Assembly: GCA_964035575.1 (NCBI GenBank)
Contig: OZ037842.1
Coordinates: forward strand, 434,001-498,000
Source of the DNA: Rhynchopus sp. YZ270_cl-10
Taxonomy: Eukaryota; Euglenozoa; Diplonemea; Diplonemida; Diplonemidae
Reading direction: 5' to 3'
DNA: 64,000 nucleotides
Shown: positions 42,234-54,184 of the stretch, one piece after another
Numbering within the stretch: position 1 is the first letter of the stretch
How the letters are laid out: every line of letters starts with the position of its first letter
Notes under the pieces: model-generated
The model's database searches: none
Told to the model about the DNA's origin: nothing
What the model saw: only the letters and a program-made list of their open reading frames with translations
Position numbers and translations under genes: made by a program

Positions 42234-43064
42234 CAAAAATAGGGGATAAATTGATAGGGTCCAATAAAAATGGACGGTTTCTTTTTCAAAAAAAAAAGGG
42301 ATTGGATAGAAAGCACTAGGGGGAAACGACACGGAAAAAAGCAAAAAAACAAAAAAAAAAAAAAAAATTGCCTTGAAATACAACAGCCCGCTCATGACAG
42401 TGTACCTCAAAATAAAAAAGAGAGAGAAAAAAAAAAAAGAAAAAAACAAGAATAATAGGAAAGGGCGCGGGGGGTTTGAAAATGTTTTTTGTATGTTTTG
42501 AAAGTGCTTTGTGCTCTGTTTAATTTTGCTTGATAGGAAAGGGCGCGGGGGGGTAGTGGTGGTGTGGGTGATTTGTTCTCGTCTTTTGCAGAGCGGATCA
42601 CCCCTATTTTTTTTTCACGGCGGCACCGCGCTTGGGACGGGATCCGTAGTCTGCGCTTACAGTGTAAGGAACAAAATGACAGGAGGAAAATGTGCTGCCA
42701 GTTCTTCACCTTTTTTTTTGAACACATGAAATAAAACCTGCAGTGGTTCTCCCAAAAAAGGGGTTTGAGTTGTGAGAACGGAGAAAAAAAATGAGGTGTT
42801 TTTTTTCTCCCCCCAGGACTTTGGGAAGTTGGGTGAGAGACAGAGAGAGAATAACGTCTCCCGCAGACCTAGCGGGTATCAGAGGTGATCAGTGAAGACG
42901 GAAACAGTATTTTTTTTTTTTTTTGAAAACTTGGTTGTATTAGTGTAGCCACCCTAGAGTGTGCTCCACTACTTTTTTTTTGAAAAAAAAAAGGTCATTT
43001 GGTGCAAAAACTGTGTAATATTATACAGTTGCAGTACACCTTTTAGTGTTCACATACAAAGTGA

Positions 43065-43098
43065 AGCTGATAGTGCAAATACCTCTTGGAGGCACTGA
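43065..43098. repeat. Short hairpin, family H3
   Basis: TAGTGCAAATACCTC and GAGGCACTGA. Confidence 0.55.
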
Positions 43099-44004
43099 CA
43101 TACTAAAGGAAAGGGAGAAAAGGAAGGGAAAGGAAGAGCTGTGGACACGCATCGCATAAAAAGGAGACGTGGTGTGTTGATATTCCAAGGGAAGACACAG
43201 CCTTGCAGGATTGTATTATGCACTTCAGCCCACTAGGCATGGTATGCACATGACAATCTGCAGGACGGGTTTTTTTTGAAATATTTGGTACCGTGCACAA
43301 GGTTGTGCTCAAGGGGGGAAAAAAAGGCCCTTTTTTCTTCAAAAAAGATACGTTCCGAGAGTGGTAGGGGGGTGGCAGCCGAACACCCCTCATAACAACT
43401 ATACAGGCAGGAAAGGGTGGCAAGCATTGCTTCTCCATCGGGATTTACACCTTTGGAGTACTTGGTGCACCACGTTACATTTATTGCATCGACAAACAAT
43501 AGCCGAATCAGCCTACTTAGTTGGGATCCTAGGGGATCTGTAGTACATTTGGACGAAGCCTTGAAAATAGTACTTTTTTTTTTTTGGGGGGGGGAGAGAG
43601 ACACGAATAAGGGGTATTGAGAACAAGTTTTTAAAACTATGTTTGTTTGTTGGCGTTTTTTTGTTTTGTTTTTCTTTTTCTTTTGTACGAACACTGTATT
43701 TAGTGTCATCCAAAGAGCACACTAAAAGGGGCGGGGGGGAATTGATTTCTTTTTTTTTTTTTGTGGTAAAATTTTAAAAAATCAGTTTATTTTTATTTGT
43801 TCTGTTCTGTTCTGTTTCACTGGTTTTATGATGGATTTGATCAAAAAGGGATCTGACAACTTTAGGTTACTCGCGAGAGCCAATGTACAAAAAAAAAAAA
43901 TGCGGCAAACCAGAACCAAAAAAAACCCCCTCACGGGTACATGATCTAATTCTGTAGTATTTCGCCACAATCCCTTTTCAATTCCCAACATAGACACGGA
44001 TGCT

Positions 44005-44168
44005 GCCAGATCTGGCCAGATCTCCAGATCTGGGCCGCCCAGATCTGGCCAGATCTGGAAAAATTTTTTTTTTTTTTTGAAAAAAAAATTTTCCCAGACG
44101 TCCCAGATCTGGCCAGATCTGGCCAGATCTGGCCAAATCTGGGAGATCTGGGACGTCTGGGAAAATTT
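44005..44168. repeat. Cluster of CCAGATCTGG palindromes
   Basis: At least eight overlapping AGATCTGGCC units arranged as inverse halves around an A/T core; a second cluster lies at 46797-46905. Confidence 0.9.
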
Positions 44169-44177
44169 TTTTTTCCA

Positions 44178-44410
44178 GGTACCCCAATGACATAACGAAG
44201 TATCGCTTGAAGTACCGTTCAATATACGTTGCTCGTGTGTGCAAGTTACGAAGTAGGACACACAAGGTATATCAAACGATAAATCAATCAGATAAACGTT
44301 ACATCATCGGAAAATTGTTGGCACCGCCGCCCTGTCTTCGTATTTATTACGTCGACAGGCCAAACAGCGTTGGGCTCAGAAGAAGCAGTGCAAAACACTG
44401 GGGATCAACA
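44178..44410. repeat. Inverse copy of the 38799-39040 segment
   Basis: CCCCAATGACATAACGAAGT through CTGTCTTCGTATTTA to CCCAACGC match the inverse of the 38.8-kb segment with scattered changes. No coding sense seen in either copy. Confidence 0.75.
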
Positions 44411-44419
44411 TGAGAACCA

Positions 44420-46045
44420 ACTCCCAACAACACAGGCTACCGAAGTAGCAGGTGGGGTGTTGCGGGTGTTTGGGGTGAAAGAAAATCGATTTTGGTAAGT
44501 TCCAGCAGAAAATTCTTAAGTTTGCACAATTGAGAAGGGTGTTACCACTGCCTAATATTATTCGTACATGTGAACCGGTAAGGTCGAGAAGGGTGGACAC
44601 GGCATACAAGTACAAGTACAAGTAAGACGTACCTTCTACAAAGGCTGAATTCGCAATTCTTAAGGGATTGAATTCAGCCCCCACGTGGTGTTTTTGAGAA
44701 AATCATTCCATGGTATACAGCTAATGGTTCCCGAAGAATGATTCGCCCCTCCTCGTTCATGCAAACTTAAGAAAATTCTGAAGTAACTACAACCTGGCGT
44801 GCGGGTACAGATGCATTGCTTTGTTCTTTCCTCAAAGTCATGTGTGATCTCTCGGGTCTGTACTAAAGTCAGTGTTTAGATAAGCATCCACTTGACTCGT
44901 TCTAACAACCGTTGAAATCTAGAACAAAACAATACACTGCCCCTTCTCACACCAAGCCGCCATGCTTCAAGAGCATGCCCTGGGCAAAAATTACTCTGAC
45001 AAAAATTGGTTTTCTGGGGGAACGCAATATTTTCTTGTGCCTAGTCCTCCGCAAGAGCAGAGGACAGACTTTCCGGATCCCGAAGTCGAATTTCTTGCAC
45101 TAGCTATGCTCCCTGGATTAAATGGCTATAGCAGTGACTGACTAAGAGTTTCATAATAATTAGGGTGGTCTATGGGGTGGGTTAATGGAAAAGTTGGTAT
45201 ATAAACCCGACTTTTACGATCGCCACCTGGTTTTCAAATAATTGCACCAGCTCTTCCGTCGGCACTGCTTCGCTGTCACGATGAAGGGTCGTCGGTTCGG
45301 GTACCTGTTAAGAGAAATTGAATGTAAAAGTAGAGACTACAACAAAAAAACAAACAAACAAACAAGAAGCCGCCCCGTACCCCTTAAACGTAAAAGTGAC
45401 ATTTTTGTTGACAAAAAAAAAATAGCTAAAAAATAGCGGACATGTCGAAAAGGGAGAAAACCGGGGGGTTAAAAACATACCTTGCACTCGGCCCACTCTC
45501 CAGGTACAAAGAACATCACTGCACGACAAACCCACTACTACGATAGAAAATAACTATTTTTTACCGAACAGAAAGGTCGTTTTATTGATGAGTGTTTTCT
45601 GAGTGCACACTCAGTGGGGACAAAATGCAACACTTACCGAAAAAATTCTCCAATCGGACAAAAACCTTTCTAAACACCCAAAAAAAAACACCTCAGTCCA
45701 CATCCGCTGGGGTCGCGAGATGGAAATATATGGTTTTACAGCTTTTGGGGGGTCTAGCGTGGGTCCCAGATGCATTTTGCAACGGGTCTGTGTGTGTGTG
45801 TGTGTGTGCCTCAACCGCTTCACAGTACCCTTTTTTGTAACTGAAAACGACGCATCCTGTACCTAAGTGCACTGAAGCCTTGCTTGCGTCCTCCTTCGTG
45901 GTTTTGGGCGTTCGCATGCGAGAATCATTATCGCATTCGCACATGTAATTCTCGCATCACGGAGAGGATTTTAGTGTTACGTGACCACAAAAAAAGTGCA
46001 CAAAATTAGTTTGGTCAAAAATCACCTTGCACTTGTGAAGGCATT
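44420..46045. other. Intergenic DNA
   Basis: (GTACAA)n near 44608, a (GT)n run at 45789-45808, and a LINE 3' UTR-like fragment at 45312. No gene supported. Confidence 0.5.
45312..45402 (+). repeat. Diverged fragment resembling the LINE 3' UTR
   Basis: GACTACAAC with (CAAA)n followed by GCCGCCCCGTACCCC resembles 12768-12830. Only this short block is shared. Confidence 0.45.
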
Positions 46046-46049
46046 GCTA

Positions 46050-46730
46050 AGGAAATGTGAAATATGCGTGTTTTGGTACACAAAAGTGCGTTTTGGGTGG
46101 TTCTGAAGGGTCAAAACACCAAAAAAATGCGTTTTTTTGCATTTTTGGTCACCCAAGGACCCACTATTTTGGTTGATATTTTTTTTTTCCCTTTGCGAAA
46201 AAGTACCCAAAAAGCACGGCTATAAAAACGCTAAGGAAAAATCGATATTCATTTTTTGGGCAGAGAAGTGCGTTTTAGGCGCCCACAGATGGTCAAAACA
46301 TCAAAATTTTTGTGTTTTTGGCATCTTTGGACACCCAAGGACCCACTATCAGGGGTGAATTTTTTTTGCCTGAGATTTGCCTTTGCCAAAAATCGAAAAA
46401 AAAAATTATGAAGGAAATTGCTAAGAAAAAGTCGAAATTGTGGGCCCCTGTAGTGCATATGGCGGTACCCAGATCGTCAAAACACCCGACTCTTGCGTTT
46501 TTTTGCACTTTTTGGTGCACAAAAACCCTACTCAGGGGTCAAAATTTTCCCGGGAAAAAAAATTTTTTTTTCGAGATTTTTCAAAAATCGACTTGTCTTT
46601 GGTAAAAACCACGAAATTTCGGGTGCGCGAAACCACGTTTTAGACCCCCACAGATGCTCAAAAGTGTCAAATTTTGCTTTTAACGGCCTCAAATCGTCGA
46701 AATTAGCCCTATATAGGGGCGAAAAAAAAA
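46050..46730 (+). repeat. Diverged tandem repeat, period about 180 bp
   Basis: Four units share GTGCGTTTT...GTCAAAACA and CACCCAAGGACCCACTAT or related text (near 46085, 46267, 46450 and 46630). An old tandem array. Confidence 0.65.
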
Positions 46731-46796
46731 AATTCGAGAGTCCCTTTCCCTGGGAGACAATAGCCAGAAATCTGAGAAAAAAAAAAAAAATTTCCC

Positions 46797-46905
46797 AGAT
46801 TCCCAGATCTGGCCAGATCTGGCCAGATCTGGAAACAAGATCTCCACATCTGGAAAACGAGCCAGATCTGGGAAATTGGCCCCCAAATCTGGCCAGATCT
46901 GGCAG
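46797..46905. repeat. Second CCAGATCTGG cluster
   Basis: CCAGATCTGGCCAGATCTGG and variants; its outer flank GCACGGATGCTG (inverse) matches CACGGATGCTGCCAGATCTG at 43996. Confidence 0.85.
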
Positions 46906-46993
46906 CATCCGTGCATAGACAGTGCATTTTTTTTTTTTTTTTTGTGCAAACCATGCTTTTTTCTAAATCACGATCGCGATCGGGATTTTGGGG

Positions 46994-47030
<37 letters not shown>

Positions 47031-47137
47031 CAGTTGTGCAAATTAGTACATGTGGGTTTGGTATTTTTTCAGAAGTGGTGCCACCACGTTCCGCAAGGAG
47101 CCCGATCTGTCAAAATAAGCACTTTTCAAAAAAAAAA

Positions 47138-47375
47138 AAGTAGCGTACCGTGCGCCTGCGGCGCAGCTAAATTACGAGAGGTAGCCTACAGCTCTGTGGC
47201 TTCGCCAGAATATTTCATTGTCAAAATATGGGAAGTAAAATTGATGGCAATACTTTATTGAGGCGCCGATTTCCCGCGGTGCGCATTTTCCTGATGAGTA
47301 ATTACCAACGACAGTGCCATTTTTTCTGGCAACATTTTTATAAATGTTGCGTACCGTGGCTTCGCCAGGAACCTT
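47138..47375 (+). repeat. CGTACCGTG-family repeat, longer copy
   Basis: GTAGCGTACCGTGCGCCTG start, GTACCGTGGCTTCGCCAGG end. The DNA past its end (47435-47462) also matches 33750-33776 inversely, so the unit may be larger. Confidence 0.8.
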
Positions 47376-47529
47376 TCGGTGACATGACCGCCGGTTCTTA
47401 CTTACTATTAATGTACTGAGGTTACTGATCAGAAGGCTGACACCCACTACGACTTGTGGTTCACCCTCCCCACCCGCCCCTCGATTTTGTTCAGAGGGGA
47501 GAAAGCGCCTCACTTCGCCGCACTGGCAG

Positions 47530-47575
47530 GGAGTCGCGCGCGCGAAGCGCGCGCAGCGACCGCTTTTACGGGGCG
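47530..47575. repeat. GC-rich hairpin CGCGCGCGAAGCGCGCGC
   Basis: Followed by CGACCGCTTTTACGGGG; an inverse relative is at 13003-13040. Confidence 0.7.
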
Positions 47576-47675
47576 AAAGCTCGGGACCCCAAATCACCCC
47601 CGTTTGGCCAAAAGGGGGATTGACTAGTGCCCTGCCCCTGCTGGAAAAATTGGAAAAATTGGAAATTTTTTGGGG

Positions 47676-47707
<32 letters not shown>

Positions 47708-47828
47708 GCGAAAATGCTCAAAAAGCAGGTTTTTTTAGTTTTTTTTTTTTACGATCGGTCACCCCAAATTTTGGGGGAAAATCACCGATCGGGCGACAAG
47801 CATGGTGCAAACAACAAAAAATGTTGTT

Positions 47829-47859
47829 AAGATGATCCCAAGCCTTGCTTGGTCACCTT
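47829..47859. repeat. Short hairpin, family H1
   Basis: AAGATGATCCCAAGC and GCTTGGTCACCTT; paired changes (CTAAGC to CCAAGC, GCTTAG to GCTTGG) keep the stem. Confidence 0.75.
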
Positions 47860-47899
47860 CTAAGAAGCTGGTTGAGCATGGGTGGAGGTGGGAGGTGGG

Positions 47900-49093
47900 A
47901 GGTCTGAAGGGGGGAACAATTGGCAACATGATCTTAAGCGTCTGCTTAGTCAACCACCTGAGAAAAAGAAGAATAGAAAAATTGTTTCATATACTAACTA
48001 TTCTACTGAATAGAAGGTATAATAGGGTGCACTAAATGTACCCAAACCAAAAAGCTATAAGATCCGCGCCTCCACTACACACAATCTCAAACACGAGACG
48101 CTCCTTCAAAAGAACGCGGTTACCATTTTTGAAACTACCCAAAAGGGTAAGACGGTCCTGAGCTTTCATACTTAACCACCTTGCCAAGAAAAGCACCCCA
48201 CAGACGTGTACGGGGAGGGGGGAGAGGAGAAAGAGGAATGGGGTGAAGAGAAAAGATGGGAACCTGTGTGACTGGTCCCAAACCACTGTTTTGTTTTTCG
48301 TCGATATGAAAGGGAAAAAAGAGAGAAACATATATGCCTCGCTGTGTGAAACCCATACACCTTTACAAGGTAAATGCAAGGCGAGAGGGGCCAATGTATG
48401 CAAGACTAGCATTAACATTACTTCATAAACTATCTACTGAATAGAAGGTATAACGCTAAATAAGACTAAGCATTAACAGAAAAAAAGACACATTTTATTT
48501 TTCTCCAGAATTGTTCTTTTACAATACCCCAAATTGGCGTCCAAATAAGTTTTGCGGATTTGGGGATTTTGGGGAAATTTGCCACAACTTTTTTTAGACG
48601 CCCAACATATTTGGAGTATTGTATATGTGTTGGTTGACGCTGTAGCTACGTAATGCTTTCTCCCAAAGCCAAGGGGGAAATTGTATTTTGTAGTCAACAA
48701 ATACACCAACGTTTTACTCTGTACCTTTTTTCAAAACATAGAAACAAAGAAAAAATAGTGGGGGTTTTCAGGGGAAAATGTGATGAATTAAATTTAAAGT
48801 AATATTGAAGACCCATTTGTGTGTTTTTTTTTTTTTGTACAGATGAAGTGGATCTCCTTGAGTTTTCAAAAAAAAAAAAAAAAAAAAAAACGTTATTTTA
48901 AAAGCGTCAAGATGGGCGATGGGAGGGGAGGGCTAAATAATAGGGGGAAAATAAAAAAGGGGAAATAACGAATTCGCCTCTCATTCCCCCTTTACACAAA
49001 CAGAATAGCGTTTTAGGTCAAGAAAGAATGGATGATGGTAAGTAGTTACTTACACGTCACCTTTGGAAGAGGAGGGAAAAAAGAAAAGTTTAT
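47900..49093. other. Background intergenic DNA
   Basis: A/T tracts and weak H1 relatives near 47931 and 48143. No gene supported. Confidence 0.5.
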
Positions 49094-49128
49094 AAGATGA
49101 CCCTAAGCCTCTCGTGCTTAGTCACCTT
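49094..49128. repeat. Short hairpin, family H1
   Basis: Same 35-bp sequence as 2731-2765. Confidence 0.8.
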
Positions 49129-49321
49129 AAAAAGGGAAGGCGTACATACCCACCCAGTTTCTACGAATAAAGGGTTTGTCCACGAATGTTGCAAAAGGAA
49201 GTTCCCTCTAAAACTTCGCGTGACTAAACTGTGCGGGAATGTGGGGAGATACCAAAAAGCTACAAACGGGAAGTTGCAGCGTATCAACAGAAAAAAAAGA
49301 AAAGAAAAGGGAGGGGGTTTT

Positions 49322-49353
49322 AAGATGAACCTAAGCTTCTCTGTGCTTAGCCA
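49322..49353. repeat. Short hairpin, family H1
   Basis: AAGATGAACCTAAGC and GCTTAGCCAC. Confidence 0.65.
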
Positions 49354-49403
49354 CAGGGGTGGCTCTAAGTTGAGCCAAAAACCCCTATTTTGGCCGAGGT
49401 GCC

Positions 49404-50545
49404 AATGACTTTTTTCTGTACAAATGCCACACGTAAAAAACCCCCGGAAACCCATTCCGAGCTTTCCGGTCGGTACGTTGGCGGGGCATCTCCCCGCATA
49501 TTTTCAAAACCCATTCCGAGCTTTCCGGTCGGTGCGTTGGCGGGGCATCTCCCCTCATATTTTTGAGAGGGGTTTTTCGGGGGTGGGGGTTGAAGAAGGG
49601 GAAAAATGAGTCAAATAGGAGAAGGGGCGGTTGTGAACTATCCCGTCCCCAGGCCTCTCCGGGTGGGTCGGGGTGTGCAAGCAAAGTTAAAGCAAAGGGG
49701 TGGGGGTGAGGAAAAGAAAAGTATGGTCAAAAGTGACGTAAGGACACCACTAAGCGGTGCACAGAAAGGGAAGATGCCCTTGCGTATGAACTAGGGAGGG
49801 AGGGGATGGGAAACCAAGACTAATTAACGCAAATACGAAACAGAACTGATTCCTGGCGAAGCCACGGTACGCAACATTTCTAAAAAAATGTTGACATCAA
49901 ATGGCACTGTCGTTGGTCATTATCGTCAGTTCCCGTAAATGTTACTTCCATATTTTGCTGAACGAAAGTTTTGGCGAAGCCACGGTACGCAACATTTCAA
50001 AATATTGTGCTTAAAATTGCACATTTTACAGCCAAACTATGTCATGGGTGGCTTGCAATCTTGCGCCGCAGGCGCACGGTACGCTACTTTTTTCCTTTCG
50101 CCATGCTGCATGCTTCCTTTTCCTTCGGCGTTTGACCAATTGGGTCGCGTTCTGGCTGTGACGGGGTCACTTTGTTCATGAGGCCAGTTCTGGTCACTCT
50201 TAGAGGTTGGTGTGAGGTACCCCCAAGATATATCATTTTGGGTTTTTTTTTGGCCTGGCCGGGTGGTTATTTTTTTTTTTTCCCCAGACCTGGTAAATAT
50301 TTTTTTTATTATTTTACCCGGTCTAGCTCGCACTACCACTAACATATAAGGAGATAAAACCCTGTGTGTTTCTTCTTTTTTTTCCTTTTTTTTTAAAGAA
50401 TTTTTTTTGGGGGCCGGTGGGTGGGGGCTCCGCCCCCCACCTCCCATGTGGCAAAAGTCCAGAAAAAATATTTTGCCTGTGGCATTTGTACAGAAAAAAT
50501 ATTTTTTTTACGTGTGGCATTTGTACAGAAAAAAAGTGTGTTTTC
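49404..50545. mobile_element. 1.14-kb inverted-repeat element
   Basis: Left CTGTACAAATGCCACACGTA, right inverse TACGTGTGGCATTTGTACAG (50508-50528), with a second right-hand copy at 50473. Contains two GCCCCGCCAACG units and the repeat at 49852-50090. Confidence 0.7.
49852..50090 (-). repeat. CGTACCGTG-family repeat, longer copy
   Basis: CCTGGCGAAGCCACGGTACG start, internal GGCGAAGCCACGGTACGC at 49974, GCGCACGGTACGCTACTTT end. Confidence 0.85.
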
Positions 50546-51317
50546 GGAGGGGTGCCATGGGCCCATGGACTTAGAAAAGGCCCTGACTTAGCCACCTCAA
50601 AAAAAAAAAACATATTTCGGAAGTAGCCTCGAGCCCTGCATTTCTGTGCAAAACCAAGAGTCTATCCGAACAGAACAAAAGAAAACTTGAGCATAAGCTG
50701 TGCTTAGTCACAAAAAAGGGGGGATTAAAAAAAGGGTTGGCTTGAAATACAAAGCCTCTCGTGGCAGTGTACTCCAAAAAAGTTTTTGAAAGGTGGCCCT
50801 AAGCCTTGTGATGTAAGTCACCTTGAAGAACGTCTGAGGGTTATTTAAGGGGAAGTGTGTACCATCGGGAAGATTGTCGAAGGGGGGGGGGTAAGGGAAG
50901 GTTTTGCGCATGGAGAGGAAAATCAAAAGTGGAAAGGAAGAAGCTCAGCTTCTCTCTCTCGCTCTCTCAGTGCGCTAGCTATCTTGCAAAACAAAACACA
51001 ATTTTTTTTTAAAGATGAACCTAAGCCTCTCGTGATTAGACAAGAAGCCCCCCTTACAAGCTCCAAAAGATTCCACATATTACGCTGGTTGGGGCGCTAC
51101 TGTAGTCTCTTTTGAAACTCCCTTTTGTGCTCATTGCAGAAAACAATCACCCCGTTGGGTCACTCACTTCCCCTTTTTTTTCTTCCAGATCTTCCGAAAA
51201 AAAACACTTCGCCTTGATAAATTGATAAATTGACGACACGTAGTCACCTCGCTTTTTTCGTGTGATCTCCACGCAATTTTTTTCTTTTCCACCACCCGAC
51301 CCCCCCCTCTTCTCCCT
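50546..51317. other. Spacer downstream of gene C
   Basis: H1-type hairpins near 50785 and 51012; pyrimidine-rich DNA just past the gene C stop. No gene supported. Confidence 0.5.
51012..51041. repeat. Short hairpin, family H1
   Basis: AAGATGAACCTAAGC with GTGATTAGAC; the right arm is weaker than in other copies. Confidence 0.55.
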
Positions 51318-54040
51318 CTACTTCCCAACGAGAGAGGGGTAGGTGCACATTGAGACTGGAAGAGGCGGTTCTCCTGTGCGTTGAACTTCGTGAATGAGGC
51401 TTTTTAAGAGGTCGATGCGGGGGGCGTCTTGGCAGTTGTTGAGTGCATTTTGAGCGTCCTGCACGAGCGCGAGATAAGCGTAACGGACTGCCTCGTTGTA
51501 GGCGGCAGACGGGTCTTTGTCATCAGACTCTTGGAGTTGGTACATCCATTCTTGGTTGGTGCTTTCACTGCGTCGCGACACAAGCTCATTGAGCATTGTC
51601 ATCTTCCCTCCAGTCAGGTACACCTTACGCAGCGACAGCATCGTGAACAGCGTTCTAGCCTCTGATGCGACCTCGCCGTCTGAGAGTATGCTCACCCCCC
51701 AATGACGGCCGACACGCTCAATGGAGCGGACGTTGGTGGAGATGACGCCGACGATGCCGTATTTCTTCATTCCGGTGCAGCCCATGGTTCCGCAGATGGC
51801 TTTTCCTGCTGAGATGGCGCAGTTCATCTTGGAGGATTCGAGGTTGAGGTTTTCGTGGATGAACATCGCAGTTTCGGCGGATTTGGTGCGACAACTGGTG
51901 GAAGGGAGGGTAGTGTTGAAGGAGACCGTCGCGCGGTCGCCAGACACATCGTCAACAATGCCACGGAATTTGCGAGATCCTTCGATAATAACCTCAAGGT
52001 ATTTCTCAAGCACCTCATTCAGGGCAGAGTAGTGCGTAATAGTGTTCGTTTTGTGGAGGTTTGCGACCAAAACGCTGACCTGTTTAAGGCGGAGGGCATG
52101 GCCAAAAATGGTCTGCGCTCCCGCAGCAGAGGTCTGTCTGCTTCCAGTGGTGGAGCTTCTCAAACTCGAATTCGTCGCAACGGCAACCGGCACCGCCTCC
52201 CCAACCTGCTGCACCTCGACCTCCGTCGCCGTCTCGACCAAAATGCTTTGTGGGAGGTACTGCTTGTACTCCACGAGGTTGTTCATCATCTGTTTAAACG
52301 AACGCTCCATCGCGCGAACCTCAGCAAGCGAGCTGAGTGGTCTCCCTGAGTCTACCCCTTCCAGGTCCATCACGGCAACGTGAGACATATCTTGCATGAG
52401 TTGGATCAGAGGCTTTGTGATGCGGAAGACAAGGATGACGGTGAGCCCGATGGGGATGAGGGCAACAATGACGACCACCAGGTAGACCATGAGGCGCGCC
52501 TTCTCGAGCTCCTCCTCGACCTCGTCTTCAGAGGCTGCGATGTCGCGTTGGGTGGCTTCGTTCTGTGCGTCCACCTCACCGAGAACGTACTCCCGGTCAA
52601 TGAGCGCCACCACATACCAGTTCACCCCCACGTTGTTGTTAAAGACGCTGACCTTGACGTAGAAGCGTTCGCCCTCAGGTGCGCGGGTAGTGTTCAGCAT
52701 GTAGTACTCAGGTGCCCCGCCCTTAAGGAACAGCTGTTCTGCCAGGGTGATGCTGGTGTCGTTCACAGCGGGTCCAAGAAGATGGACGCCAGTGCCGGAG
52801 ATGAGCGTGTCAGAGCATTTGCTAACGTGCTGTGGGTTGAAGGAGTACCCGTTAACGCTATCGTCTTCGATGCGTTCGAACGGGCTGTGAGGAATTAGAG
52901 ATAGGTAAGAGAACAAGTTTGGTCAGAGGGGGGAAGTTGTACATCAGATCAACGATGTAGCAATGCATTGAAGAAAAAGTTTTTTTTCCAACGCCGTTAC
53001 GAACCCCTACCCCATCTGTATCCCTAAAATCAAACATACTTTCCATGCGACGTCCCTGCAAGGTATCCGGTCTGGTTGCCCAGCGGCGATGCGAACATAT
53101 CGCGGCGCACCATTGCAAAGATACGCCCCATCGAGCCGACACCCAAATCAAGCGACTGCAGGAACGTGGACACCTTGCCGAGGTCCATACCCACGTACAG
53201 CATACCGAGGCGTTCCCCTGTCAGAGAGTCTTCGTAGGCACACTGCGCAACCACACCGCAGTAGACACCAATGCCCAGCAGCGGGGTGTACATGCTCCCG
53301 CCAATGGGAAGGAAGTCGAACAGCCCGAAGTACGTGCTCACCACATCGTACTCGGGGAAGACACACGGCACGTCGAGGTCGGCGCCCTTAGATGCCGACG
53401 CCTTTACCCCCTCTGCCACGCAGTTCGGCGATGTCTCCCAGCTCCCAGGGTACCCGTAGAGGTCGCCATGGCCGTCAGGGGGGACGTCGCCTCGGACAGA
53501 GCGGTAGAGTGCAGGGATGCCGGTGACGTTGTCGTAGTCGGTGCCGTTGTTGACGACGCTGAGGATGTGGTGGTATTCGTTCGGTGCGTTGTGGTATGTC
53601 TCGCGTGCCTCCATGATCTGGAGCGTCTGGTGCTTCTTGGTGACAATGCCGATGCCGTCGTAGTTCTCGTTGGACACCACCATGTGGTAAAGTGGTTTGC
53701 GCCAGCTGTATATGTACTCCCAAGAAGTGACCTTCTCAACAGGCTCGGTGTTCATCGACCGGCACACATTCTCCAAGGCAAGTTGGGGTACTTCGTAGCG
53801 GGAGACAAGCTGGCGTACGGTGCTCGTTGCGTGCTGGTTGAGATAGTCCTCCACAACCTTGGACATAGCAATCTGGCTCGAGTCAAACGCAGCCTTCACA
53901 GAAGTGTCGCGTGACGTCTGTGTGTCCGACAGTGCCGTGTCCCCACTCCACACAGCAAGCGATGTGCACAGCGTCGCCACCACAAGAATGCACACCACCA
54001 CCAGACCCACATTCAGCGCACGGATCGTTATGACTAACAT
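51318..54040 (-). CDS. Receptor-type Cache/nucleotide cyclase-like protein, gene C
   Basis: Two exons, 54040-53040 and 52884-51318, join to 855 residues; the single intron is 155 nt with donor GTATGT. The second intron of the paralogs is absent: the sequence runs straight through FYVKVSVFNNN. I start at MLVITIRALNVG (54040), which lines up with MIVSIRALNVG; an in-frame ATG at 54094 would add 18 residues. Layout is as in gene A: two membrane helices, Cache-like outer domain, HAMP-like linker (MDLEGVDSGRPLSSL), cyclase-like domain, WMYQLQ tail. The cyclase core reads VLVAN (metal Asp replaced), SGDRATVSF (Asp kept) and VGVISTNVR. Most of the protein is clearly diverged from the others, but codons near the first membrane helix are nearly identical to A and B at the DNA level. 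Confidence 0.9.
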
Positions 54041-54184
54041 GGTTTGGATGTCTTTTTTGTTTGTCTTTTTGTTGGTATCTAGCAGAGTGTACATAGAGGA
54101 GGAGGGAAGTTGTGGAGAGATGAGGTGCGAACAGAGACAATTACAACTGTAGGTTGAAAAGGGTGCACATCTTCGTGCACTCTG

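Larger units (their letters stand above)
39392..43980. other. Background intergenic DNA
   Basis: 4.6 kb of A/T tracts with H2 hairpins near 39519, 40527, 41552 and 42199 and an H3-like hairpin at 43065. No gene is supported; frames are short and low-complexity. Confidence 0.5.

Noticed and set aside
43103-43709. 111- and 158-residue minus-strand frames
   Set aside because: Low-complexity start, overlapping competing frames, no recognisable motif.
53045-53914. 289-residue plus-strand frame
   Set aside because: Antisense of gene C exon 1, which has family homology and proper splice sites.
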